From contig DATNPL010000131.1 in NCBI GenBank assembly GCA_036703255.1, forward strand, positions 9,846-73,845: a stretch of 64,000 nt of DNA, written 5' to 3'. Under the pieces are notes generated by a model. It was not told where the DNA came from, did no database searches, and worked only from the letters and a program-made list of their open reading frames with translations. Positions 17,284 to 25,266 of this stretch are shown piece by piece (positions within the stretch are counted from its first letter, which is position 1; every line of letters starts with the position of its first letter). The position numbers were made by a program, and so were the translations under genes. This DNA is from Drouetiella sp036703255. GTDB taxonomy: Bacteria > Cyanobacteriota > Cyanobacteriia > Elainellales > Elainellaceae.

Positions 17284-18262
17284 GAACCTGTAGGCGAGAA
17301 TCGGCTATTAGGGCATTGGCATCTAATACGGGGCTGCTAGAACGCACGAGATAGCCCTGAATAAATGGCAGAAGCGTAGCGGGGAAAAGATCGATCGCAG
17401 GAGGCTGTAGCTGTCCTGGCACATGGCTTTCAATGTCAATAACTTCAGGGACAACCAGTCCCAAAGACTGGCCTTGAGCTTGGATGACGATCGCAATCCA
17501 TCCTAAGAATTGCCCTAGCCCCGAAAGCGGCTTTGCTGTCGAGGCAGCCGTTGACTGAGCAGCAGCAGATTGAGATAAGAGATTGCCTTGCAGTGTTCTG
17601 ACTCCTTGAAAGCCAATTTGCAATCCCAGATCCACAAGCCACAGCATTTCACCCCGAAAGTTGTAGATGCCAAGCACCGAAGGCGGCATATTTGGGACAG
17701 GCAGAATGCTGTGGGGCAGCACTTTCATCACCTGGCGAATGCTGATAAGCGGCAGCAGCGCTGTCTCGGCAGAGCTAAACGAAAAGCGGAGAAACCTTAA
17801 TTCGTCTGGTTCGCTAGCAGCCGAGATGGGCTGAAGGAGTGCCGATAGATCTGCTTGTGGTCTTTGGTTGAGCCAATCTGTTAGAGAAATAGAGGTTGTG
17901 AGAGAGGCTTGGCTTTGAGGTTTCACAGCCCTCAAAGCTGGGGCGATCGCCCGCTCCTGACTCCAAACGAACTGTGATGATCCTATTTGCCGACAGCCCA
18001 CCTTTAATCTGTTCAGGCGGCTCAAATTAAGCCTCAAAACAGTGCGATGAATGCTAGACATCAAAGGCTCAGGACTGGGAGGCTGCATGGCCTCAATCAG
18101 CACATGCAGGCAGTTGCCCCGCCAGCCAGCCTGAGTCACAATCTTTTGGCGCTTCAGATGGCGGTTCATCAGCGTGGCGATCGCCTTCGCATCTCCTTGA
18201 TAGGCGAGTTGCAGTAGATGAGCATGGTTTTGGCGATCGTCCTGTAACGGCGTCTGCACCAT
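17273..18262 (-). CDS. pixI: CheW-domain protein (PixI-like) with N-terminal extension
   Basis: The start is ATG 18262 (MVQTPLQDDRQNH), preceded by GGGGAGATAGAC, a strong ribosome binding site two bases after the pixH stop. A longer frame upstream only overlaps pixH. The product is about 329 residues. Residues 10-45 resemble a small helical motif (HLLQLAYQGDAKAIATLMNR) seen at the front of other cyanobacterial motility proteins. The CheW domain spans about 150-315 (LLPLISIRQVMKVLPHS, VLGIYNFRGEMLWLVDLG, GLVVPEVIDIE). In Pix systems this protein couples PixJ to PixL. Its tail overlaps the pixJ start by 11 bases. Confidence 0.88.
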   Translation of the reverse strand: MVQTPLQDDRQNHAHLLQLAYQGDAKAIATLMNRHLKRQKIVTQAGWRGNCLHVLIEAMQPPSPEPLMSSIHRTVLRLNLSRLNRLKVGCRQIGSSQFVWSQERAIAPALRAVKPQSQASLTTSISLTDWLNQRPQADLSALLQPISAASEPDELRFLRFSFSSAETALLPLISIRQVMKVLPHSILPVPNMPPSVLGIYNFRGEMLWLVDLGLQIGFQGVRTLQGNLLSQSAAAQSTAASTAKPLSGLGQFLGWIAIVIQAQGQSLGLVVPEVIDIESHVPGQLQPPAIDLFPATLLPFIQGYLVRSSSPVLDANALIADSRLQVHAA

Positions 18263-18264
18263 GT

Positions 18265-18630
18265 CTATCTCCCCATCAATCGGGTCACTGTTTGCAGAAA
18301 CTCCTGTTGATTGACGGGTTTTGGCAGATAGGCATCTGCGCCCAGCATGTTGCCCCACATCTTATCTACGTCTGTACTTTTGGTAGAACACATCACGATA
18401 GGTATCTTGCTGGTGGCCTGATTGGTCTTGAATTCGCGGCAGAGTTCAAAGCCACTCTGTCCCGGCAAAATAACATCCAGCACAATTAGGTCAGGCTTTT
18501 GCCAACTTAGCCGAGCCTGAGCTTCTTCACCGCTCTTGGCGCTAATGACCGATAGACCTGCTTGCTGGAGATATCGGGTGAGCATTTCGGTTTCAGTCAA
18601 ACTATCTTCAATCAGTAAAACAGTACTCAT
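18265..18630 (-). CDS. pixH: CheY-like response regulator (PixH-like)
   Basis: A single receiver domain of 121 residues, starting MSTVLLIEDS at 18630; an upstream in-frame start at 18666 would add 12 residues not expected in the family. The phospho-acceptor is D52 (LIVLDVILPGQSGFEL), the conserved Thr/Ser is in MCSTKS and the Lys in YLPKPVN. There is no output domain, so it acts by protein contact, probably as CheY or phosphate sink for the operon kinase. It sits between pixG and pixI, two bases from the latter. Confidence 0.92.
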   Translation of the reverse strand: MSTVLLIEDSLTETEMLTRYLQQAGLSVISAKSGEEAQARLSWQKPDLIVLDVILPGQSGFELCREFKTNQATSKIPIVMCSTKSTDVDKMWGNMLGADAYLPKPVNQQEFLQTVTRLMGR

Positions 18631-18732
18631 AGGATTAAATGCCTGCGATAACGGTGCATAGACCAACGAAGGATAGGTAGCACTTTCTAATGGGGGTGCA
18701 ACTCTATTGCTCAGTGCTGCCCATCAGCGCAT

Positions 18733-20103
18733 CTACTGAAGCGCCGAGGTTTCGTTTATGCTTTTTTGAAGCAGTAGAGCCGTAGTTTCACCCATCTCGT
18801 AAGGGTTCCCCAAAAAAGCAAGTGGCTCGACAGCAGCTTGTCTGCTGGAAGTATTTGCTCCAGGCACGGCAGCAGGTTGCGGCAAGTATTGATGGACGAT
18901 CGCCATCACTTTTTCTGCATTGACAGACTTCGATAAAAAGTCAGAAGCGCCAACCACTCTGGCACGCACGCGATCGACGATTCCGTCATTTCCGGTCAAA
19001 ATCACCACGGGGGTATTTTTGAAAGCAGACATGCGGCGAATCTGAGAGCAAATTTCATAACCGCTAGCGATCGGCATTACTAGATCTAAAAAAATCAGCC
19101 CCGGCTTTTTTTCGAGCAGCAGCGGTAAAGCATGCACCGAATCCTGCACACTCACATAGCGATAGCCTGCTGCCGTAATGATCTGCTCCATCCACTGGCA
19201 AACCGAAGGACTGTCGTCAATACAGACGACCAGCGGCGTATTAGCTGTGGGAGCAGCTTTTACAGGAGCGGTGGGTACAGGCGCTTTTGCTAGTTTGCCT
19301 TCAGGTTTTTTGTCCTCAGTTTTTTTGCCTGTAGAAGTGCAGGGAAGGGACAAATCGGGCATTTGGCATAGCTCAATCAAGTCTCGCTGAATATAAGGCA
19401 CCAAAACACGGGTCAACGTCAGCAACTCCTGCCCTGTGGCTCGGGCTAAATCCCGAAGCGTTGAATTTGGACTCATGAGCGCTTCGAGCGTCTGATATGT
19501 TTTGGCCGTTACAGCCTGTTTTAGCTCAGTAGGGCGCTTAATCACGGGCACTGCATTGGGCGAATAATGTACTAGGCCAGCGCTATTCCAAGCATTCCAA
19601 GCCTGTCGTGCCTGCTCAAGCACCTGCTCTGCACTCAGAGGAGCCAGCGGATCACCAAGTTGCTCTTGCTTGTCGGGTGCATAGCGAATTTGGGTGATTT
19701 GCTCACTCGCATAGAGCAGATCGAATAAAACCTCAAAAGCGGCTGCCTGAATCAGAGAAATAATGGGCGCTCGTCTGACATGCTGCCGTTTGAGTAAAAC
19801 CGACAAGACCAGGTACTCCCAATAAAATGGCAGATCCTGGGTCTTAGGCTGAATGGTATTGGGCTGAATAGTGGGACAGAATTGCTTTACCAAACGGTGC
19901 CAGCGTCGAAATCGATGTTCGCCCCCTGCTGTCCAAATTAATCGGCCTAACCGAAAGTAAAGACTCCATCGCCTTTCATTGGCAGTTAGAAAATCTAACC
20001 TACCGCTAAAGTGAGACTGAGCGGCACTTTGAAACTGGTTCGCCAACTGGTTAACGGTAATACCTTTCACCGTTCTAGAAACTTCATTTGCACAATTCAC
20101 CAT
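18733..20103 (-). CDS. pixG: PatA/PixG-type response regulator (PATAN plus receiver)
   Basis: I chose ATG 20103 (MVNCANEVSRTVKG); a GTG at 20127 would add eight residues. Residues about 15-235 match the DUF4388/PATAN N-terminal region of cyanobacterial PatA-like regulators (FQSAAQSHFSGRLDFLTANE, WSLYFRLGRLIWTAGGEHRF, RRWHRLVKQFCP). A Lys/Ala/Pro linker leads to a receiver domain (about 280-395) with the Asp in LIFLDLVMPIASGYEI and Lys in FLSKSVN. PATAN proteins interact with pilus motor ATPases. This is the first gene of the minus-strand operon pixG-H-I-J-L-cheW, in the order of the Synechocystis tax1 locus. Confidence 0.9.
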   Translation of the reverse strand: MVNCANEVSRTVKGITVNQLANQFQSAAQSHFSGRLDFLTANERRWSLYFRLGRLIWTAGGEHRFRRWHRLVKQFCPTIQPNTIQPKTQDLPFYWEYLVLSVLLKRQHVRRAPIISLIQAAAFEVLFDLLYASEQITQIRYAPDKQEQLGDPLAPLSAEQVLEQARQAWNAWNSAGLVHYSPNAVPVIKRPTELKQAVTAKTYQTLEALMSPNSTLRDLARATGQELLTLTRVLVPYIQRDLIELCQMPDLSLPCTSTGKKTEDKKPEGKLAKAPVPTAPVKAAPTANTPLVVCIDDSPSVCQWMEQIITAAGYRYVSVQDSVHALPLLLEKKPGLIFLDLVMPIASGYEICSQIRRMSAFKNTPVVILTGNDGIVDRVRARVVGASDFLSKSVNAEKVMAIVHQYLPQPAAVPGANTSSRQAAVEPLAFLGNPYEMGETTALLLQKSINETSALQ

Positions 20104-20418
20104 AGCTTTCACTGTCCTTGAGAACACACCGACATCCCTAATTTCTGCATACCAAAACTGTTCTCTTGCCGATTAGAGCCTGAGAACAAATTCGTTCTGG
20201 GAAAATGATTCAGAAATTTCCAGATAGCGGATGCAGTCTCAGAAAAGTGAATCAGGGAGACTAGATGCGATTGAGAACTAGAGATAGCCTATATTTTCCT
20301 GAGGGATCGCCCCAATCGTAATCCTGCGGAATTGTACGAAGGCGATCGCTTTCGCATCAGCTTTTGCGATGAATTTCCCGTATTTATACGCAGTCTCTCT
20401 GCTATTTGCTCTACCAAG
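20104..20418. promoter_or_regulatory. Upstream region of the pix operon
   Basis: These 315 bases lie between the pixG start and the larC stop, both on the minus strand, and should hold the operon promoter. No coding frame with a ribosome binding site and no long hairpin is visible. One HIP1-type GGCGATCGC is present near 20341. Confidence 0.4.
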
Positions 20419-22029
20419 CTATGTCTGGACTGCCATGTTTGGATTACTACATCTGGATTGCCATGCCTGTAGCGCTATGCCGTGAACCTCACGCCAGGGA
20501 ATCTGCTGCTGTTGCGCTATCTCAGCACAGTCTTCGTACTCAGGCTGAACGTTGACGATCGCCCCATGTTTTTGCCACCGCGCTATCTTAAGGCGCACCC
20601 TGCCATACGGAGTTTCTACCGTTTGAAGTTCGCGTTCTAAAATCGTCCGCTGTTGCATCCTGCACCGAATGCCTAGCGTTGTGGTTTCTTGAAATAGGAT
20701 CGTTTGGCAAGCCTGCATCTGCTCAGGGCGGCAAATCACCGTCAGTAAAATTCCTGGACGCGACTTTTTCATGCCGATCGCCTGCGTGAATACATCCAGC
20801 GCCCCTGCTACTAGCAACACATCAAACACATAGCCGATCGCTTGGGGGTTGAGATCATCAACCTGGGTTTCAAGCACAGCCACGGTTTCTACTCCAGGAG
20901 AGAGAGTAGAAGCATTCAAAGCAGTCTCGGAGGCTGTCTTAGGGTCTGGCTGGCTGTTGGCTGGCACTTGAGTGGCTGTTTTCACCTGGGCGGCTGTTTC
21001 CTGAGCAGCCATTTGACCGCTCATAAGCTGCTGAGGGGAAACCGTAGAGTGCTGGCTTTCGCCAATCCACAGGCGCAAGATATTGGGAATGGGGAAATCA
21101 CGAGAGCCTGCCCCCAACCCAACCCGCTGAAGCGTCATGGCCGGAACAGCTCCAAATTGCATAGCCAAGGTCGTGGCGATCGCTGCTCCGGTCGGCGTGA
21201 CTAGCTCACGAGCAATGCCGTTGCTATAAATCGGCACTTGTCGCATTTCCCAAAGCTTGAGCACAGCAGGAGCCGGGACGGGCAAACGACCATGAGCCGC
21301 CCAAATTGTGCCGCCACCCACAGGCAGGGCAGAACAGTAGAATTGCTCAATGCCCAGCCAATCTAGCCCTAAGCAAGTGCCGACAATATCAACGATCGCA
21401 TCAGTTGCTCCCACCTCGTGAAAATGAACTTGTTCAGGTGGAGTGCCATGAACCGCACCTTCGGCCTCGGCTAGCTGACGAAATACAGCTAGGCTCCAAG
21501 CCTCGGCCTGATGAGGAAGTCCTGCCGCTTTGATCAGGTGCTCAATTTCTGGCAGGCGACGGGTGCCTGGGTGAGTATGGACATGTTCTTGTTGGGGGTG
21601 CGTATGGTGAGTATGTGGGCGATCGTGGATATGAGCAGACTCATGTGCAGGGTGGCCTGAGTGAGAAGGGTCGGCTGAGTGGGAGGGATGATGATGGGCG
21701 GAGTGAGGGTGAGGATGGTGAGGATGGTGAGAGGAGTGAGGATGAGACACTGGCTGGCTGGCTTGTGTCTGGCTAGATTGTGAGAAAGCAGAGTCCTCAA
21801 CATCTCCCCAGGACTCCTGGATGCCGCTTGCCAGCTCAACATGAACCTTGGTTGCCTGTTGTCCATTGCGATGCACTTGTTCTGACCACAGCCTAAATTC
21901 ATCAGCAATACCCAAAAGCCCCAACTTCTCAATCAAATACTCTAGCGGCACTCCCCCATCAACCAATGCCCCCAGACACATATCTCCCGCAATTCCAGTC
22001 GGGCACTCCAAGTAGGCAATTTTTGTCAT
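20419..22029 (-). CDS. larC: LarC-type nickel-pincer cofactor protein with His-rich insert
   Basis: The product is about 536 residues from ATG 22029 (MTKIAYLECPTGIAGDM, the usual start of the family). Matches to LarC/DUF111 include GDMCLGALVDGGV, FHEVGATDAIVDIVG, LPVGGGTIWAAHG, ARELVTPTGAAI and VDDLNPQAIGYVFD. LarC supplies Ni to the pincer cofactor of lactate racemase-type enzymes. Between residues about 96 and 154 there is an insert holding 24 His among about 59 residues, a likely metal store or buffer. The LarC1 and LarC2 parts, which in Lactobacillus are joined by a programmed frameshift, are in one frame here, linked by a 60-residue Ala/Thr/Gln stretch. No larA or larB is visible nearby. 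A 15-bp tandem repeat lies just upstream. Confidence 0.9.
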   Translation of the reverse strand: MTKIAYLECPTGIAGDMCLGALVDGGVPLEYLIEKLGLLGIADEFRLWSEQVHRNGQQATKVHVELASGIQESWGDVEDSAFSQSSQTQASQPVSHPHSSHHPHHPHPHSAHHHPSHSADPSHSGHPAHESAHIHDRPHTHHTHPQQEHVHTHPGTRRLPEIEHLIKAAGLPHQAEAWSLAVFRQLAEAEGAVHGTPPEQVHFHEVGATDAIVDIVGTCLGLDWLGIEQFYCSALPVGGGTIWAAHGRLPVPAPAVLKLWEMRQVPIYSNGIARELVTPTGAAIATTLAMQFGAVPAMTLQRVGLGAGSRDFPIPNILRLWIGESQHSTVSPQQLMSGQMAAQETAAQVKTATQVPANSQPDPKTASETALNASTLSPGVETVAVLETQVDDLNPQAIGYVFDVLLVAGALDVFTQAIGMKKSRPGILLTVICRPEQMQACQTILFQETTTLGIRCRMQQRTILERELQTVETPYGRVRLKIARWQKHGAIVNVQPEYEDCAEIAQQQQIPWREVHGIALQAWQSRCSNPNMAVQT

Positions 22030-22085
22030 AGTTAAGTAAGGTCTTTGTTGAGAAAGTGGTATCACTTAGGCGTATAACTAAGACT

Positions 22086-22140
22086 CGGTAATTTTCAACC
22101 CGGTAATTTTCAGCCCGGTGGTTTTCGACCCGGCAATTTG
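22086..22140. repeat. 15-bp tandem repeat, about 3.7 copies
   Basis: Units CGGTAATTTTCAACC (22086), CGGTAATTTTCAGCC (22101), CGGTGGTTTTCGACC (22116) and a partial CGGCAATTTG (22131) follow each other without gaps in the 5' region of larC. The period is a multiple of three, but no gene covers it convincingly. It could bind a regulator or be a slipped-strand product. Confidence 0.75.
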
Positions 22141-22272
22141 CTATGGGAGTGTTTGCTGACAGCAGCACGCAGCAAGGCGTTGTCAAGCCATTACCCCTCT
22201 AAAACATTAGCCGATCTCAAAACATGACTGAAGACTTTGATCGCAAGAGCAAGATGCTCTGAGGAGAGAATA

Positions 22273-22917
22273 GTGGCTACCGTTTATCAAGTTCATCCAG
22301 ACAGCCCTCAGGCGCGAACTATTTCCCTGGTTCGCGATGCTTTGCGGCAGGGCGCAGTCATGCTGTATCCCACAGATACCGTCTATGCGATCGGCTGTGA
22401 TCTCAATTCTCGGTCTGCAATTGAGCGTGTCCGTCGCATCAAACAGCTCTCCAACGACAAACCGCTCACTTTTCTTTGCTCCTCTCTCTCCAATGTTTCT
22501 GAGTATGCAACAGTGAGCGACTCTGCCTATCGCCTGATTCGTCGCTTTATTCCAGGGCCTTATACCTTTTTGCTGCCCGCCACTAAGCTGGTGCCGCGAC
22601 TGGTAATGAGTCCTAAGCGCAAAACAACGGGTATCCGGGTGCCTGATCATGCCATCTCTCAGGCTCTGTTGCAGGCTTTGGGCAATCCCATCATTTCCAC
22701 CTCTGCGCCTAGCGCTTTAGAAATGCAGGACAGCTATCTCTCTGCCGCCGAACTCTTTGACCATTTCGATAAGCTGGTGGATCTGATCATCGATGATGAG
22801 TCGTCGGTCGGCTTTCAGGTGTCTACCATTCTCGATCTGACTGAAACCGAGCCAGTGGTTGTGCGTAAAGGATTGGGATGGGAGTCGATCGCCGACTGGA
22901 TTTCAGAACCTAGCTAA
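22273..22917 (+). CDS. Sua5/YciO/YrdC family protein, YciO-like
   Basis: The start is GTG 22273 (GTG GCT ACC GTT TAT), with GAGGAGAG five bases upstream; a longer frame from TTG 22237 would include that ribosome binding site. The 214-residue protein has the YrdC fold: LYPTDTVYAIGCDL, IKQLSNDKPLTFLC, RFIPGPYTFLLPAT. The motif KRKTTGIRVPDHAISQALL and the lack of a Sua5 domain are closer to E. coli YciO than to TsaC/YrdC. YrdC-type proteins make threonylcarbamoyl-AMP for tRNA t6A; YciO has a related but weaker activity. An unlinked second paralog would be expected to do the essential job. Confidence 0.87.
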   Translation: MATVYQVHPDSPQARTISLVRDALRQGAVMLYPTDTVYAIGCDLNSRSAIERVRRIKQLSNDKPLTFLCSSLSNVSEYATVSDSAYRLIRRFIPGPYTFLLPATKLVPRLVMSPKRKTTGIRVPDHAISQALLQALGNPIISTSAPSALEMQDSYLSAAELFDHFDKLVDLIIDDESSVGFQVSTILDLTETEPVVVRKGLGWESIADWISEPS

Positions 22918-22936
22918 ATTAAATGCCCCTGCCATC

Positions 22937-23227
22937 CTAAAAACCGCCTGAGAAACTGTCCATTGCATCAGCAAAATCTTGCTTTTGGATGGGGAAGCAG
23001 CGATCGCCCCTATCAAGGTGATCCTGCCTTGCATAAGCGTCCGGATTTCTCCCTATTACAGAGATGTTCCCAAAAGCACAAATTTCGAGATCAGGAAACC
23101 ACCTGAGAAATTGCCATAGCGCAGAAGGGCACTCGCCGTAGAGTTCATCAGCCTGGGTGTAGAGAAAATCTAGCGGGGCAGAAACAACTATCCAGGTTTT
23201 GAGTTCTAAGGTCTTAGCAGCAACGTT
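22937..23227 (-). pseudogene. Start-less open frame, likely gene remnant
   Basis: Between in-frame stops (TAG at 23228-23230 and TAG at 22937-22939) lies a 96-codon open frame with no ATG, GTG or TTG start. The translation looks protein-like, for example ELKTWIVVSAPLDFLYTQAD, ALWQFLRWFPDLEICAFGN and HLDRGDRCFPIQKQDFADAM. I do not recognise it. The absence of a start suggests the 3' part of a gene whose 5' end was lost, now lying in the promoter region of the hetZ-like gene. It also contains an imperfect repeat (CCTGAGAAACTG near 22947, CCTGAGAAATTG near 23102). Random open reading is an alternative. Confidence 0.35.
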
Positions 23228-23369
23228 CTAGACCTGTCGTTTGTTTGTAAAAAAGTTCGTATGCGCACTTTTTGCAAACTAAGCAACTTATTTGAAACAC
23301 AGCCTCTGGCGATCGATTGTTTTCGAGTCTGCCCCCTGCTGCTGTCGTGCACTACCACAAAGGCAAGCC

Positions 23370-24698
23370 ATGAACCTTGAACCTGTGAACTCCCCTAGTT
23401 CTTTTACACCAAAGTCCCGCAATGATATCGATAGCGAAACCAGCTTTCGAGGATCGGTGGGGCTACATATTACGGAAAGTCAAACTGCCGTAACGGTGAG
23501 TGATTCTCCAGAACCCGAGCGCTCTGAATTGAATCTGGCTGAGGCCGAAATCTCTAAGCTTGTTCAGATCCTACTCACTGAGTTTCAGGCAGAGCTACCC
23601 ACATTATCCAAAAATGTTCGAGCTGTTATGAACCGTATTGCCATCGAAGTAGAGCGAATTTGCAGTAAGAGCGATCGCATTCAAAATTCCGGTCAAATTC
23701 AGACTTGGCAACTAACGCTGGCTAAACACCGCATACAAAAGTGTCTCACTTATTACAATCTTGGCTCTCGGCGCGGCAGGATTGATCTCCATAGCCATCT
23801 CAGTACGATGGTATATCGCCATATTGTGGTTAGCCAAGCGCAAATGGGGTTTTCGGCCCGCTATGGGCTGATCGAAGACTTCCTCCAGGGCTTCTATATT
23901 GAAGTCCTCAAGGCATTTCGCAGAGAGAATGAACTCCCTGCTGACTATAGCCCTCGAACCCGCCTAGAGCTAGCAGAGTATATGGCTTTTACGGAGCACT
24001 ATGCCAAGCGGCGCATTAGTTTACCTGGACGGCGCAGCCAGCAGCTAATTGTGCTGCGTGCCCAGGGGTTTGCCCATCGTCAGCCGCCCGAAACCACCCT
24101 AGATTTGGAGTTAGCTGTAGAGTCTGCCAGAGGCGAAGATGCCGAAATCCATAGCCGATCGCCCGTCATGCAGCAAGTTAGAGAGCAAATGGTGGCCGAT
24201 ACGGTTGACCCAACCGATTCAGTCGTGCGCGATCGCGTCATCAGTGAGCTAACCGCCTATCTAGATGCTCAAGGACAAACGGATTGCGTGGATTACCTCA
24301 CCCTAAAACTACAAGACCTCTCCGCTCCTGAAATTGACGAGATTTTAGGGCTATCTACTCGCCAACGCGATTATCTTCAGCAGCGCTTTAAGTACCATGT
24401 GGAAAAATTCTCTCGCTCCCATCGTTGGCAATTAGTTCATCAATGGCTGGGTGCCGATCTTGATCAAAACTTGGGCATGCCGCAACACCAGTGGCAGGTC
24501 TTTACTCAGCAGCTGACCCCAGAGCAGCAGCAGCTTTTGCAGCTCAAGGGCAAGAAGGCAACCGATCAAGAAATCGCCAAAACCTTACGCTGTACGCCCA
24601 AACAGGTGCATAAACGTTGGGTGCGCCTGTTGGAGCTGGCATGGCAAACCCGAAACAGCAGTATGGTAGATCTGGGCAATAGCGCAGAGACTTTGTAG
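23370..24698 (+). CDS. hetZ: HetZ-family DNA-binding regulator
   Basis: From ATG 23370 (MNLEPVNSPSSF, preceded by AAAGGCAAGCC) the product is 442 residues; a TTG start at 23292 would add an atypical Cys-rich extension. The sequence matches, from memory, the heterocyst regulator HetZ along most of its length: MNRIAIEVERICSKSDRIQ, YYNLGSRRGRIDLHSHLS, LIEDFLQGFYIEVLKAFRRE, LAEYMAFTEHYAKRRI, LPGRRSQQLIVLRAQ, LGLSTRQRDYLQQRFKYH. The C-terminus has a helix-turn-helix-like part (DQEIAKTLRCTPKQVHKRW). HetZ promotes heterocyst differentiation in Anabaena, and homologs also occur in filamentous strains without heterocysts. Whether this strain differentiates cannot be told from the window. Confidence 0.75.
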   Translation: MNLEPVNSPSSFTPKSRNDIDSETSFRGSVGLHITESQTAVTVSDSPEPERSELNLAEAEISKLVQILLTEFQAELPTLSKNVRAVMNRIAIEVERICSKSDRIQNSGQIQTWQLTLAKHRIQKCLTYYNLGSRRGRIDLHSHLSTMVYRHIVVSQAQMGFSARYGLIEDFLQGFYIEVLKAFRRENELPADYSPRTRLELAEYMAFTEHYAKRRISLPGRRSQQLIVLRAQGFAHRQPPETTLDLELAVESARGEDAEIHSRSPVMQQVREQMVADTVDPTDSVVRDRVISELTAYLDAQGQTDCVDYLTLKLQDLSAPEIDEILGLSTRQRDYLQQRFKYHVEKFSRSHRWQLVHQWLGADLDQNLGMPQHQWQVFTQQLTPEQQQLLQLKGKKATDQEIAKTLRCTPKQVHKRWVRLLELAWQTRNSSMVDLGNSAETL

Positions 24699-25266
24699 TC
24701 CGCCGATCAGGGCATCCCTGATAGGCGATTGCTTTCAAGTAATGATTTCAAGTAATGATTTTTTGTGGCGTAGGTGAGTTCTACGCCACAAAAAATCATT
24801 ACCTTTTGAAAACGACGACTTGATAAAGAAAGCACATGAGCAGAAGATATTGACCTTGTTCGGCTAAAATTGCAGACAGCAAAGCAATTGTCAGCTAAGA
24901 TTTACGAGGCAATACGTATACATGAGGCTTCTGGGCTGTGGCGCTCCTGAATCTACCAAGTATTTCTACCGAGCGCAATTTTGCACCATAAGCCAGCCTT
25001 TCAGGAACCATCTACCCTGTGCAATGCAGATGGCTGCAATATGGAGGAAACATCAGGTTTTCTACTGTTGCCAGAGCGATTTGTTGTCAGAGGCGCTTTT
25101 ATATACTTTGCTCAGTTGCGTTTCTTCCTCTATCCTTAGTTGGGTGCATCGTGCATTCTCATTCGTAGCAGGAAGGGCAATTTTTCCTGCTTCCTCAGCC
25201 TCAGTCTGAGTGAATGCTATCCGGACTCTACATTGATGAAGGCATTTAGCAAGAAGGAGCTAGAGA
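24699..25266. other. Gene-less spacer before the kinase gene
   Basis: These 568 bases hold a long terminator hairpin (24752-24802), a small palindrome ATCAGGG-CAT-CCCTGAT near 24705, and the promoter region of the kinase gene. A 95-codon frame (24922-25209) has no good ribosome binding site and a Cys/Ser-rich composition unlike its neighbours, so I do not call it. Confidence 0.5.
24752..24802 (+). terminator. Perfect 22-bp hairpin after the hetZ-like gene
   Basis: Bases 24752-24773 are an exact reverse complement of 24781-24802 around a 7-base loop. The stem runs from an AT-rich base (GTAATGATTTTTT) to a GC-rich tip (GTGGCGTAG). It reads the same on both strands and probably stops transcription in both directions. 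Confidence 0.75.

Noticed and set aside
21534..21932. 132-codon minus-strand frame inside larC
   Set aside because: It is a shifted reading of the His-rich insert, giving a Leu/Ile/Thr-rich low-complexity product.
22086..22140. CRISPR array
   Set aside because: Units are only 15 bases and directly adjacent with no spacers; the same holds for the repeats at 44511 and 51366.
24922..25209. 95-codon plus-strand frame before the kinase
   Set aside because: Weak ribosome binding site, Cys/Ser-rich composition and no domain; it lies in a promoter region.
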